Origin: Campanula takesimana
Lineage: Eukaryota; Streptophyta; Magnoliopsida; Asterales; Campanulaceae
Reading direction: 5' to 3'
NCBI GenBank assembly: GCA_026119855.1
Contig: JAOWBW010000485.1
Location: 1,240,001-1,304,000, forward strand
DNA: 64,000 bases
Under the pieces are notes generated by a model that was not told the origin of the DNA, searched no databases, and was given only the letters and a program-made list of their open reading frames with translations. The position numbers and the translations under genes were made by a program. This document shows, in pieces, positions 12,697-23,082 of this stretch. Numbering within the stretch: the first letter of the stretch is position 1; each line of letters opens with the position of its first letter.

Positions 12697-14203
12697 TGTA
12701 AGGATCCCATCCTCGGGGGCGAAACACGCGAGGTTCGCACGAGGACAAAATGCCAAACACGGGAACCGGTCAAATTTAACGGAGTCGCCACATTTTGTTA
12801 ATTTTAAACCCAACAAAATGACAAAGGTTTGAGTTCAAAGGTTCGGAGGTCAGGTTACAACTTGGGAGGAGTTTTTACGTCTTCTCAAGTTGCCTCGGAC
12901 AAAGCCGAGTCTCCCTAAGTTAGTTAAAATGTGCATATGTGTGTGTGTGTATTTAACGGAAAACATTCTGTTATTGATTTTATTTGAGAAACTCGGTTGA
13001 AAAGGGGCCTTGAGTGATAAGATAAAGGTCAGAGGGCAAAACAGACAATTTTTCCCCTCTACCTAAAGTAGCCGTACGGCTGGAGGAGGCGATCCTGGGG
13101 TTTTACAGTTTGCTCATGAACAGTCCAGTTCAGAACAGAAACAGGGTATTCTGTCTGAAGCTGGACAAACTGTTTGTGATCCCAGTTGGCAAGAAATCAT
13201 TTTACAAGTTTTATAATATCATTCCTATGATAAATGATCATCACTTGGTCCCCAAAGACAAGTATTTGGGTGTGATCATGAGCAATCATAGGAGAAAATC
13301 AAGAGAGTTGATGAATGTCCCCTTTGGACCAAAGTTGGTCATTTGGTGAATAAAGATTGGAACTTTATCACCAAGATGACATCTTATGACTTAAAATCCT
13401 TCCAAGAGTCAAAACAACACATAAAGATTGGATCTTTATGACCCAAAAGTGGGATTTTGAGGCTAAATCAAAGAGGAAAATGATGGACACTAAGGTTCCA
13501 CCATCCTCATGATTATCATGGACAAACAAGCACAACATTTAAATAAATAAAGAATATAAATGACAATCAACAAGTCTATGAGTGTCTAGGTTTAGAACCT
13601 CTTCCATACAAGGTATGGAGGGCACCTTTGAACTTCTCATAGCTTGGACAAGATAGTAATGTAATAGATAGATATATATAGTGCTTGATAATGGACAAGT
13701 CTTGCAAGAAACAAAAGGTGCTTGAAATGGACAAGTCTTTGCATGAATGAATAGTAAATACATGTATAACCAAGATACAAGAAAGAAAATAGGAGTAAGA
13801 TGAAGAGAAAGGAGGGGGGAGGTGGCTTTACCTATGATGGTTAAGGCCAATCTTCCTTTCTTCTCTCCTTTTTTGTATGTGATCACTCTCACTCTTTCTC
13901 TGTGGCAATTCCAGCAGAGTGACCTTTCTAATGTGTATTTCTCCCCCCCCCCTGAAATGATCAGCAAGGGGTTCTATTTATAGGGACTAAGGGTGCCCAA
14001 ACCAGCCGTACGGCTAGGCCCCTCTAGTTCCCAAATCATCCGTACGGCTCAGCCTGGCGAGCTTCTGGATTTTTCCGATTTTATACCAGAGTAGTCCTGG
14101 AATTTATAGTTTATCCTAGGGAGGTCCTGGCCTATCAGCTTATCCCTGAAACGGTGCTAAGGCTACCTCTAAGATAGGTCGGTTTCAGATTGGGGTACTT
14201 ACA
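12697..14203 (-). repeat. Tat/Ogre-like LTR, left copy
   Basis: On the minus strand the LTR begins TGTAAGTACCCC and ends CCTTACA. The start resembles the LARD LTR (TGTTAGTACCCG). A minus-strand TATA box (CTATAAATAG) lies at 13974-13983. The palindrome AGCCGTACGGCT occurs at 14004-14015, with a variant at 14038-14049, both just upstream of that TATA box in element orientation, and again at 13070-13081. The 142-codon minus-strand frame at 13539-13967 occurs in both LTRs but looks like chance. Confidence 0.92.
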
Positions 14204-14427
14204 GAGCCACTCGGCAACGTCGCTTCGAATGAGCGGGGTTGTCGATAAAAATAAGCATCCCAATCTGACGGGACGACGGCTTTAACCGATTTTGGTTGCA
14301 TGGCTGGTCCTAGTAGTGTAGGATTCATACGTATCCCGTTCGCGGGGAATCAAGCCTAACGTAGTTCGGGGTGAGAGATTTAAGGCTACTCAAACCTATA
14401 GACGACCGTCGAGGTTGGGTGGGAAAC
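14204..14427 (-). other. 3' end of the Tat/Ogre-like internal region
   Basis: In element orientation the last bases before the 3' LTR read GAAGCGACGTTGCCGAGTGG and then CTC. They resemble the LARD 3' end (GAAGCGTCGCCGAGGGCTAC) rather than a polypurine tract. A copy of hairpin motif 1 lies at 14326-14368 (minus strand). Confidence 0.6.
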
Positions 14428-14996
14428 TCGGGCATGACACTCATTCGGTCAGAGGCGAAGGTTCGGGCATCATTCGGTCAGAGGCGAAGGCATTTGGACA
14501 TGACGCTCATTTGGTCAGAGGCGGGGACACGGGCATGACACTCACTCGGTCAGAGGCGAGGATTCGGGCATGACACTCATTCGGTCAGAGGCAAAGGCAT
14601 TTGGGCATGACACCAAGGGGTCAGATGCTAAGGCATTTTGGGCATGACACCAGGGGGTCATAGGCTAAGGCATTTGGGCATGACACCAAGGGGTCAGAGG
14701 CTAAGGCATTTGGGCATGACACCAAGGGGTCAGAGGCTAAGGCATTTGGACATGACACCAAAGGGTCAGAGGCTAAGGCATTTGGGCATGACACCAAGGG
14801 GTCAGAGGCTAAGGCATTTTGCGCATGACACCAAGGGGTCAGAGGCTAAGGCATTTTGGGCATGACACCAAGGGGTCAGAGGCTAAGGTATTTGGGCATG
14901 ACACCAAGGGGTCAGAGCTAAGGCATTTTGGGCATGACACCAAGGGGTCAGAGGCTAAGGCATTTGGGCATGACACCAAGGGGTCAGAGGCGAGAC
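14428..14996 (-). repeat. Tandem array, ~34-bp unit with CATGACACC...GGTCAGAGGC
   Basis: About 16 units of roughly 30-38 bp. The left units carry CACTCATTCGGTCAGAGGCG; the right units carry GACACCAAGGGGTCAGAGGC. The right part is the more homogeneous. Open frames across it are a by-product of the repeat and are not genes. Confidence 0.9.
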
Positions 14997-15039
14997 ATGG
15001 TCAACTTGGCTCTATGGGAGAGGGTTGACTTGCTGGGGA

Positions 15040-15660
15040 TATGGTTAACTTGACTCACACGGGACAGGTTTTACTGGGCTTACGTCGGGGACGGCCTATG
15101 GTGACTATTCTAAGTCCAAGCTTGACCGGGGTCAACTCCATCTTTGGGGAGATTGACGGGAAACTGGTCTTACGTCCCTCTAAGGACTGCCGGGACAAAG
15201 GCTCTAGCCTATAATGACTATTCTAAGTCATAGCTAATGGGCTTACGTCGGGGACGGCCATGACAGATATTTAACCGGGCTTACGTCAGGGACGGCCAAA
15301 TTTTGGACATTTAACTGGGTTTACGTCAGGGACGGCCAATTTTGGACATTTAACTGGGCTTACGTTAGGGACGGCCAATGACAAACAACTTAACTGGGCT
15401 TACGTCAAGGACGGCCAAATTTGGACATTTAACTGGGCTTACGTCAGGGACGGCCAAATTTGGACATTTAACTGGGCTTACGTCAGGGACGGCCAATTTT
15501 GGACATTTAACTGGGCTTACGTCAGGGACGGCCAGATGTTTGATTTCACAAAGCTGGGCTTACGTCGCTGGGACTGCCGGATTTTTCTCCGGGTCGCGCG
15601 GGGGACCTAAATTCTCTTATCTCCTATGGACTTACGTCACTTGGGGACTGCCGGGAGAAC
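15040..15660 (-). repeat. Tandem array, ~40-57-bp unit with GGGCTTACGTCAGGGACGGCC
   Basis: About ten units based on CTTACGTCAGGGACGGCC joined by AAATTTGGACATTTAACTGG spacers. The core is 15236-15540, with more diverged units on each side (15069, 15152, 15553, 15630). This is non-coding Tat/Ogre-like internal sequence. Confidence 0.88.
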
Positions 15661-17253
15661 AACGGATTTGAGTCTCACTTGGTCAATCCTAAAGGTTTGG
15701 TTAACTTGGCTCTATGGGAGAGGGTTGACTACAAGACTGGTCTTACGTCATCTTTGACTGCTGAAGCAAAAGCTCACAAAACTCACCCTCAAATGCCCAA
15801 TGCAATTTGAAAGGGAAAAACATTATTTTCACAAAATATACCCTCAAATGCCCAATGCAATTTGGAAGGGGACAACAAACACATTTTTTTTTCTTTTAAA
15901 ATACACCCTCAACCGCCCAATGCGAATTGAAAGGGGACAAGCAAACACATATTTTTTTTCAAATATTCATTCCTCAAAGCAAATCTTTTAATGAAGCATG
16001 TCAGTCAAATTTTTGATTTTAATTTAACCACGAGGTTTATTATGCATAAAGTCCTTGGGAGTTTCATCCATTCTTTAGGAGTGGTCGGGAGTAGAGGACC
16101 CTTTCGTCGTTGATGTTGGGGTAGCCCCATGTCCTTGCAATCGTCAATGCCGGGGTAGACCCATGTCCTTGTCGTTACTGATGTCGGGGTAGCCCCAATG
16201 TCATCTCTTGGCCTTTGGCGTTGGCGTAGACCTAACATGACCAATGAAGTGAGGTTAGGAACCCATCCCTTTTTCATGACGCACCCTTTCTTTTGCCTAG
16301 GCCGCCCTTGCGGGTTTTCAACCTAGCGGGCTACTTTTTTGCGTCTTTTATGGCACACCCTGTCTTTTGCCTAGGTCTCCCTTACGGGTTTTTAACCTAG
16401 CGGGCCACTTTTTTGGTGCCTTTCTTTTCCACTTTTTTTTTATGAGTGATCCAGCCGACTCGATAGAGCGGGGACTTAAGGTATCTTTTGGAGGAAACAT
16501 GCAAGGGCAGTTTATTTGGGAGAGAGTCCCTTTATGTTGGTGAGCTCTTTGAGCAATTTATCATGAAATGGAAGGAATCCCTTACTTGACAGAATACAAG
16601 TGTTTAGCTCTTTCCTAAGATGTAGAGAAGAAGACTTTTGAGACATTTGAAATTTGTCTTGGTTAAAATTATCAAAATGATTGCTTGGATGGACCATGTT
16701 CATCATTAAGTCAAGATTATAACAAGCAATTAGCCTTAACATGTATAAATGTTGTGATCAATTAAGATTAAGATTCGATCAATGGCAAGATCGGGAAGAG
16801 AAGGTGTTTATGGGGAATTGGCCCAAAGAAGGTGTGTCTTGGGAAATCGGTCATTGATGGGACCGAGGGGGAGAGGCTTGGCTACTTTGGGAAAGCCATG
16901 GTTTGACCGTTTTTCTCCTGCTGTGACCGGACCCGAAGGTTGCCTACGTTCCCCTCAATGTGAGGAGCTCAGGTCGCCGTAGTTCGGCCATGGGCCGTTT
17001 TGCTGAAGTTGCCTTTCCTTTGGCGTCGTCTCGGAGGACATTGTTGCTCTTTTGACGCAAATCACTTTGCTTCGTGGTGGACTTCTTGGGACGGACCGCT
17101 TAGGATGAACCCTCTTTGGTGTGAACTTCCTTTGAACGGGTCCTTTTGGGATGAGTCCTTTCTTGGTCGTCTTTTGGTATAGACTTCCTTTCTCGCGAAC
17201 CCTTGGGGGTAAACCTTTTGGATGAGCTTTTGAGGCAAACTTCCTCTTTGCAT
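15661..17253 (-). other. Non-coding Tat/Ogre-like internal segment with hairpin motifs
   Basis: Three units of about 65 bp based on CACCCTCAAATGCCCAATGC lie at 15783-15980. Short repeats with GGGGTAGCCCCATGTCCTT lie at 16110-16200. Two minus-strand copies of hairpin motif 2 are at 16295-16331 and 16369-16405, and one copy of hairpin motif 1 is at 16943-16987. The minus strand of 16500-16620 (AGGAAAGAGCTAAACACTT) matches LARD sequence near 42150. That shared order shows the two elements have homologous internal regions. I see no gene. Confidence 0.7.
17246..17253. repeat. Target site duplication of the hAT element (left)
   Basis: CTTTGCAT here is repeated exactly at 20929-20936. An 8-bp duplication is the hAT hallmark. 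Confidence 0.95.
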
Positions 17254-17639
17254 TAGACGTGACCAAAAAAAACCGGCAACCGGCTAACCGCCGGTTGATA
17301 ACCGGTCAAAACCGGGTCAAAACCGGGAAACCGGTTAACCGGAAACCGGCTCAACCGTCAACCGTAATTCCCCGGTTCGGTTTCGGTTAGGCCTTTCTCA
17401 AAACCGGTAAACCGCCGGTTATAACCGGATAACCGCCAACCGGATAACCGGCGGTTAAACCGGTTATAAAACCGGAGGTTAACCGCCTAACGGCTACTTT
17501 TCAAAATTTGCACCGGGCCCCCCCCATTTCCCCATGTCTGACTGACCACCACTGTCCAAAAACGGCTAGTTTTCCAACTAGCCGTTAGTTCAGTTAACTT
17601 TCGGCCTTAAATGAAAAAAAAAAAAAAAAAAAACCAAAA

Positions 17640-17720
17640 ATTGCTTACATATAAATACCCCCTCCCTCCTACCATTTTAGTTCCACATCTTCTCTATACT
17701 CTTTCTCTCTCTACTAATTC
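17640..17720 (+). promoter_or_regulatory. Putative hAT transposase core promoter
   Basis: A TATA box (ATATAAATACCC, near 17650) is followed by a pyrimidine-rich stretch (TCTCTATACTCTTTCTCTCT) typical of plant start sites. It lies about 385 bases before the transposase ATG. Confidence 0.6.
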
Positions 17721-17739
17721 TCACACTCTCTCATATTTC

Positions 17740-18034
17740 CAGTTAGATTGCATAATTCCAGTCAGTTTTTTAACGCTTTCCAGTTAGTTTTTTAACGAAA
17801 TCACTTTTTTAATTTATTTAGAAAATTCCAGTCACTTTGTTAACCATTTCCAGTCAGTTTCAAATCATTTTCCAGTTAGTTTTCAGAATTCCAGTCAGTT
17901 TTTGAGAGTTTCAGTCAGTTTTTTGACAGTTTCAGTCAGTTTTTTAACAAAATCTGTGTTTTTCATCATTTTCAGTCAGTTTTTTAGCGAGTTTCAGTCA
18001 GTTTCTAAACAGTTTCAGTTAGTTTGTTAACAAA
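17740..18034 (+). repeat. hAT leader array of CAGTCAGTTTTTTAAC-type repeats
   Basis: About 13 copies of TTCCAGTCAGTTTTT or close variants occur at 20-40 bp spacing up to the transposase ATG. Repeats with CTGTTAAAAAAACTG-like sequence lie after the gene (20530-20760), in roughly the opposite orientation. Subterminal arrays are often transposase-binding sites in hAT elements; that role is inferred. Confidence 0.7.
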
Positions 18035-20218
18035 ATGGCCTCATCTCGAAGGAGCGGCAAGGAACATGTTGGTTCTTCCTCACTTAACCCGGAAATTGAG
18101 TCACATTTTGAGGAAAGTGAGCAAAATGTTGAAGAAAATGTTCCTCAAAGTGGTAGGGCCGGGGCCGGCCGAGCTCGAGGCGTGGGAAGAGGTGGTCGGG
18201 GGCAACGTCAAGCACGAGAATCCAAATCCGACACTTTCACGATCCATTTCCGAAAAGTACAAATTGACCCCAACGACTTTGTACATTTTCGAGCGTGTTG
18301 CAACTATTGCACCAAATCTTACCCGTTCGCAAAAGGTAATGGGCATGGAACATTGAACCATCACTTGAGATCAACACATCCTGAAAAACTTGGGATTGAT
18401 AGTGATCAAGCTCAATTACAATTTGCTCAACCTAACACCCAAGGTACGTCTTCGGTCTTATTTAAGTTTAATAATGTCGTTTATAGGAAAGAATTGTGCA
18501 AATTTGTGTGTGTTAAAGGGCTTGCTTTTAACTTTGCGGATGATGACTTTTATGAACGGTTTATTAGACTTTCTTTAAATCCGGCCGCCTCCAAAGTACC
18601 ACGTACGACTCTCGTACGCGATATTAAAAAAGTGGTTTTGGAATATAAACATTTTTTAATTGATGTTTTATCAAAATTAGATCAAAGAGTTTCAATTTGT
18701 GCCGATGGTTGGAGTGATCATTGGCAAAGAAATAGTTATTTGGGTGTTACATGCCATTGGATCGATAATTCGTGGACTTTACAAAAAAGACTACTTGCAT
18801 ATGATAGTTTTGAACCACCTCATTCCGCGGAAAATATTTGTAGAAAGTTGCACGCCATTTTGGCAAAATATGGTCTTTTGCAAAAAATATTTTCTATTTC
18901 ATTCGACAATGCTAGTGCTAATACCGCTAGTATACCGGAATTGATGCTCATTTGTCAACCGTCACTTGGGGGTAAGTATTTTCATATTAGATGTTTATGT
19001 CATATCATAAATTTATGTGTTAAAGATGGTTTGGATGCTTTAGATCAATATGTTAAACCCATTAGAGAGGCTCTTTATTTTATTGCAAAAAAAAATAAAA
19101 TTACAAGAAAATGGATAAAATATTTACTAAATAAGGGTCTTCCCGAAAAATATTTTTCTATGGATGTTCCGACTAGGTGGAATTCTACCTACAAAATGTT
19201 AATTGATGGTTTTGAGTATAAAGAGCATATCATGGATTTTTTTATTAGTATGGGCTATGAAATTCCTTTATTTGCGTATCAATGGAACGCTTGCACTAAT
19301 TTATGTCAATTATTAAAGATTTTCAATACCGCTACTTTGGCTTTGTCGGGAGTTTATTATCCAACTTCCGTTTTGGTACTTGATCAATGTATTGCAATAG
19401 TTCTAAGTTTTAAAAATTTGCAAAATTGCACCATTTTAAACGAAAGCATTGCTTCCATGAGGCAAAAGTGGGTCAAATATTTTGATAACATTCCGTCTCT
19501 ATTTTTGCTTGCAAAGATGTTGGATCCCCGTATTAAATTGAAAGATCTAGTCCGCATAATAACGTTTTATTATGCAAATTTATACCCCAATGGGGACGGA
19601 TTACACGAAAACCCGGCGATTATTGTTGAAAATACAAAAAAAGATTTGGTGACTCTTTATAATGAGTATAATGCAATTCATGGAAATGTTTCTCAATATG
19701 GCTCAAGTCCTAATGAAGAAGATATTGATACACAATATGATGTGAATAACGATCCATATAGTTTTGTTAATGATATTTATTTTTCAAAACGTCCTAGAAC
19801 GTCTCCTTCTTCTTCTTCTACCTCTAGCATTCCGTACGAGTTGGAAGCATATTTCTCTACTAGACATGAAGTTGTACAAAACACTTCAAATCCAATTTCT
19901 TTTGATATTTTGAGGTGGTGGTCACAAAGGCAAGAAACTTATCCCATACTCTCTTTAATTGCAAAAGAAGTCTTAGCTTCTCCCGCTTCAACCGTGGCCG
20001 TCGAATCGGCATTTAGTGTGGGAGGAAATGTTTTGGATGCAAGACGTTCCCAACTAACTTGTGAAAATTTGGAAAATCAACTCTTGCTTGGTGATTGGGT
20101 TAGAGCGGAAAAGAGGGAGCAAGATATGCCTTATGAAGAGGATTTAGTAAATGTAGATCCACAATATCAATACGACTTGGAAGATTCTACGGGAAGTTCG
20201 GAAGGGGACGGAATGTAG
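18035..20218 (+). CDS. hAT family transposase (BED finger, hATC dimerisation domain)
   Basis: This 727-aa uninterrupted protein would cut and reinsert the surrounding element in the nucleus. The N-terminus is acidic and then Arg/Gly-rich (residues 40-60). A BED-type zinc finger follows, with likely ligands Cys89, Cys92, His110 and His115. The catalytic core includes SICADGWSDHW and a later SISFDNASANT segment, both usual positions for hAT acidic residues. The C-terminal hATC domain spans roughly residues 600-690, with ILRWWSQRQETYP, LASPASTVAVESAFSVGG and LENQLLLGDWV. The length is normal for plant hAT transposases. The ATG at 18035 opens the long frame after a repeat-rich leader, and AATAAA near 20364 could serve polyadenylation. 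No broken motif is visible. Catalytic residue assignment is by family resemblance only. Confidence 0.93.
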   Translation: MASSRRSGKEHVGSSSLNPEIESHFEESEQNVEENVPQSGRAGAGRARGVGRGGRGQRQARESKSDTFTIHFRKVQIDPNDFVHFRACCNYCTKSYPFAKGNGHGTLNHHLRSTHPEKLGIDSDQAQLQFAQPNTQGTSSVLFKFNNVVYRKELCKFVCVKGLAFNFADDDFYERFIRLSLNPAASKVPRTTLVRDIKKVVLEYKHFLIDVLSKLDQRVSICADGWSDHWQRNSYLGVTCHWIDNSWTLQKRLLAYDSFEPPHSAENICRKLHAILAKYGLLQKIFSISFDNASANTASIPELMLICQPSLGGKYFHIRCLCHIINLCVKDGLDALDQYVKPIREALYFIAKKNKITRKWIKYLLNKGLPEKYFSMDVPTRWNSTYKMLIDGFEYKEHIMDFFISMGYEIPLFAYQWNACTNLCQLLKIFNTATLALSGVYYPTSVLVLDQCIAIVLSFKNLQNCTILNESIASMRQKWVKYFDNIPSLFLLAKMLDPRIKLKDLVRIITFYYANLYPNGDGLHENPAIIVENTKKDLVTLYNEYNAIHGNVSQYGSSPNEEDIDTQYDVNNDPYSFVNDIYFSKRPRTSPSSSSTSSIPYELEAYFSTRHEVVQNTSNPISFDILRWWSQRQETYPILSLIAKEVLASPASTVAVESAFSVGGNVLDARRSQLTCENLENQLLLGDWVRAEKREQDMPYEEDLVNVDPQYQYDLEDSTGSSEGDGM

Positions 20219-20928
20219 ATAGTTTTTATTTTAATTTTTAGAATAGGTTTATTTTTATTTCATTGTAATAGTTTAGTTGAGGTAATAAGGCTCCATTTTT
20301 TCCTCCCTTAATTATAAAAGGGCAAGGATTGGTTGTCCCCCTCTTTGTAATTTTAATTTTAATTAATAAAATTTAAGGGTACCGTCCCTTTTTTACTTAA
20401 AAAATTTGTGTTATACATTATAGTTATACACTTATACATTTTAAGTTTTTAACTTAAAAACAAAAAAAACAAAAGAAAACTGTTTAATATATGTATGACT
20501 CATACATATACTCCCGTTTTTTTTTTTTATAAAAACTGTTTAAAAAAAAAAAAAAAGTTAAAAAATCTGTTAATAAAACTGTTAAAAAAATCTGTTAAGA
20601 AAACTGTTTAAAAAAACAGTTAAATTTTTTTTTTTACTTGAAAAAAAAAACTTTACTTGAAAAAAAAAACCCTTTAAAAAAATGAAGTGTTTTTTTATTT
20701 TATCTTTTTTTTTTAACAAAAAACTGTTAATAAAACTGTTTTGAAAAAAAAAAAAAAAAAAAAAAAAAAGGTAACCGGTTTAACCGGTTTAACCGCATTA
20801 ACCGGTTAACCGGTTAACCGTAACCGGACATAACGGTTAGACGGTTAGGTTACGGTTAGCATTTAACGAAAAACATAACCGGCGGTTATAACCGTCAACC
20901 GCCGGTTATAACCGGATGGACACGTCTA
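20219..20928 (+). other. hAT 3' region: polyadenylation signal, A/T-rich repeats, right end
   Basis: After the stop codon come AT-rich sequence, an AATAAA near 20364, homopolymer-rich repeats of AAACTGTT type (20530-20760) and the AACCGG-rich subterminal region ending at 20928. No further gene is present. Confidence 0.8.
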
Positions 20929-20936
20929 CTTTGCAT

Positions 20937-22479
20937 ATGCTCACTTCTTTTCCTTCTTTCCACATATTCATTTTTTTTTTATTTTTTTTTTGGAGGGGGG
21001 GGGGGGGAATGTTAGCCCTAACTTGCCATCTTGGACATTGACTCATTTGTAGCCCCTTTGTCACTTTCGGCTTTGTCTTTGAAGACTCGGGAAATCATTT
21101 TCTTGGTTGCGCACACGCGATCATGGTTGAGTCTCGGTGTTTGAGCAACAACATCCTCGCCTTTTCACTGTTTTGGGATGCTTTTGTCTCGGGAAGGTAT
21201 ATCGGGTTGTGTATCGGGAATGTGTATCGGGTAAGTGTATGAGGGAAGACTTGCCATTAATGGTTTCTTCATGTCAATTGATCACAACATTTATTCACAT
21301 CAAGATTAATTGTTTGCATTTAGCATTTTTCATTTGTGTTTAGGTCCATTCGTCCTTAATGAGTCGTCATTGACTAGTATGCTTAGAAGTCAATTCATCA
21401 TTTTAGGGACGTAGCAATCAATTGATAATAACAAGCAAGACAATTTCAAGAATAAATGTGTATTGCAAATAATGTCTCAAGTCTAGGGAGAAGAGAATGA
21501 AAATGAATCTTTTATATAGATGACTTTGTACAAACATGTCCGAGTACGGACCTTTGTAAAAACAAAAAGACACAGTCCAGGACGGACTTTTGGTGAAAGT
21601 CTAGACCTTACGAGGCTGGAAGACTCAATTTTTTTTTTTTTTAGGGATGGGCCCCTACGAAATGTAATGGTCCGTTTCCTTGGAGGGGCTGTCGGCGGCA
21701 TATTCCATGTATTTCACGGGGAGCTCGGGTTCCTTGTCGTTGGGAAAGACGTCGCGAGGTCTCCACTTGGCTTGGCATTGCAATCGCCGGGCTCGCCTTT
21801 GGTAATCTCCTTTTGGTGGCTCCCTTTCAAGGGGCGTAACCTCTCACATGGCATTCGGCGAGGGTACGGATCTCCATTTGATGTAGCCGCTTTTGGGCCT
21901 CCGGGGCATGGGTCTCTTCTCGTGGACGGTGTCCCAATCCTGCTCACGTGGATGGAAGTCTCAGACGCCATTTCAGATGTGGGCTCCTTGGTTGATGTTT
22001 CCGGTGGACAAGACCGCAAAGGACTTTAGCATTTTAAACCTCAAGGTGAAATTATAACCATGGTTCGAGAGAGACGCTTCATTAGCGGATTAGCCTTTTA
22101 GGAAAACTTGATCTTTTATTTCAAGAAAATTGGATCTCCATTTTCTTCTTGGAAAAACATACTTTTGTTTTGGGTGGAAGACACACACATTTTTTTTTTT
22201 CGTTTTTTTTTTTAGGATTGACCGGGCCGAAGCTGCCTACGTTCCCCTTACCACGAGTGAGGGGGTCCCACGTGATAAGAGACTCAGGTCACCGTAGTTC
22301 GAATGGATTTAGAATTCTAAAACAAACATGACTGACTTGTCGGAGGATAACGGGGATCCATCCATCCAATGACTAAAACCGACCTCCTAGGAAACTATGC
22401 CTAGGGACTTCACGGGAACTCTGGGATCCATCAGAAGATCGATGGGTGTCTCGGAGGTCTTCCAAAGGCTTCACGAGGG
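20937..22479 (-). other. Non-coding Tat/Ogre-like internal segment
   Basis: No recognisable gag is present, although the equivalent LARD position carries a gag-like frame. The minus strand near 21350 (AATGACGACTCATTAA) matches LARD sequence near 40724, so the regions are homologous. A hairpin motif 1 copy lies at 22236-22302 (minus). Open frames such as 21520-22029 (plus) show no known motif and are antisense to the element. Confidence 0.6.
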
Positions 22480-22862
22480 GACCTAGGAGACAACGGCCTA
22501 GGGTTTCAGCAACGGGGACCTAGGAGACAATGGCCTAGGTTTTTTACGGAAATCTCAACAATGGGGACCTAGGAGGCAACGGCCTAGCGTTTCAACAACG
22601 GGGACCTAGGAGACAACGGCCTAGGGTTTTAATGGAAATCTCAACAATGGGGACCTAGGAGGCAACGGCCTAGGGTTTCAACAACGGGGACCTAGGAGAC
22701 AACGGCCTAGGGTTTTAACGGAATCTCAACAATGGAGACCTAGGAGGCAACGGCCTAGGGTTTCAACAACGGGGACCTAGGAGACAACGACCTAGGGTTT
22801 TGACAGAATCTCAACAATGGGGACCCAGGAGGCAACGTCCTAGGGTTTCAACAACGGGGATC
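22480..22862 (-). repeat. Tandem array, GGGACCTAGGAGACAACGGCCTAGGG type
   Basis: About ten units alternate AGGAGACAACGGCCTAGGGT and AGGAGGCAACGGCCTAGGGT, separated by TTTCAACAACGG or an AATCTCAACAATGG spacer. Each unit is bracketed by CCTAGG palindromes. Confidence 0.9.
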
Positions 22863-23082
22863 ACGACGGGAGTTTCGGAGGATAACGGGGATCCGTCCGA
22901 AGACTTAACAAAATCACTTAGAGGAAGTCTCGGAGGACAACGGGAATCCGTCCAAAGACTTAACAAAATCACTTAACGGAAGTCTTGGAGGATAACGGGG
23001 ATCCGTCCAAAGACTTTACAAAATCACTCAATGGAAGCCTTGGAGGATAACGGGGATCCGTCCAAAGACTTAACAAGATGAC
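22863..23082 (-). repeat. Tandem array, ~55-60-bp unit with GGAGGATAACGGGGATCCGT
   Basis: Four units contain AAGTCTCGGAGGATAACGGG, then ATCCGTCCAAAGACTTAACA and a short AAATCACTTA spacer. A related isolated unit lies near 22340. Confidence 0.88.

Larger units (their letters stand above)
17254..20928 (+). mobile_element. Complete hAT transposon with intact transposase
   Basis: The element is 3675 bp with short terminal inverted repeats (TAGACGTGACCA at the left; TAGACGTGTCCA when the right end is reverse-complemented). An exact 8-bp duplication flanks it. Both ends carry dense AACCGG/CCGGTT subterminal repeats (17270-17480 and 20770-20920). A single uninterrupted transposase gene lies between. 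It is inserted in the internal region of the minus-strand Tat/Ogre-like element and so is younger than that insertion. Every part expected of an autonomous hAT is present, so it may be or recently have been active. Confidence 0.95.

Noticed and set aside
13539..13967. 142-codon minus-strand frame found in both Tat/Ogre-like LTRs
   Set aside because: LTRs are ~99 percent identical, so retention is uninformative; no known domain.
14638..15028. Open frames across the GGGCATGACACCAAGGGGTC array
   Set aside because: Repeat-derived; the frame drifts with unit-length changes and no domain is recognisable.
14428..15560. Regular repeats that might suggest a CRISPR array
   Set aside because: Units are head-to-tail tandem repeats without unique spacers in a plant retrotransposon.
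17270..17500. AACCGG-rich tract as an independent satellite
   Set aside because: It is matched at the other end of the hAT element and belongs to its subterminal region.
21520..22029. 169-codon plus-strand open frame
   Set aside because: No motif, antisense to the surrounding element, and no support from codon or context.
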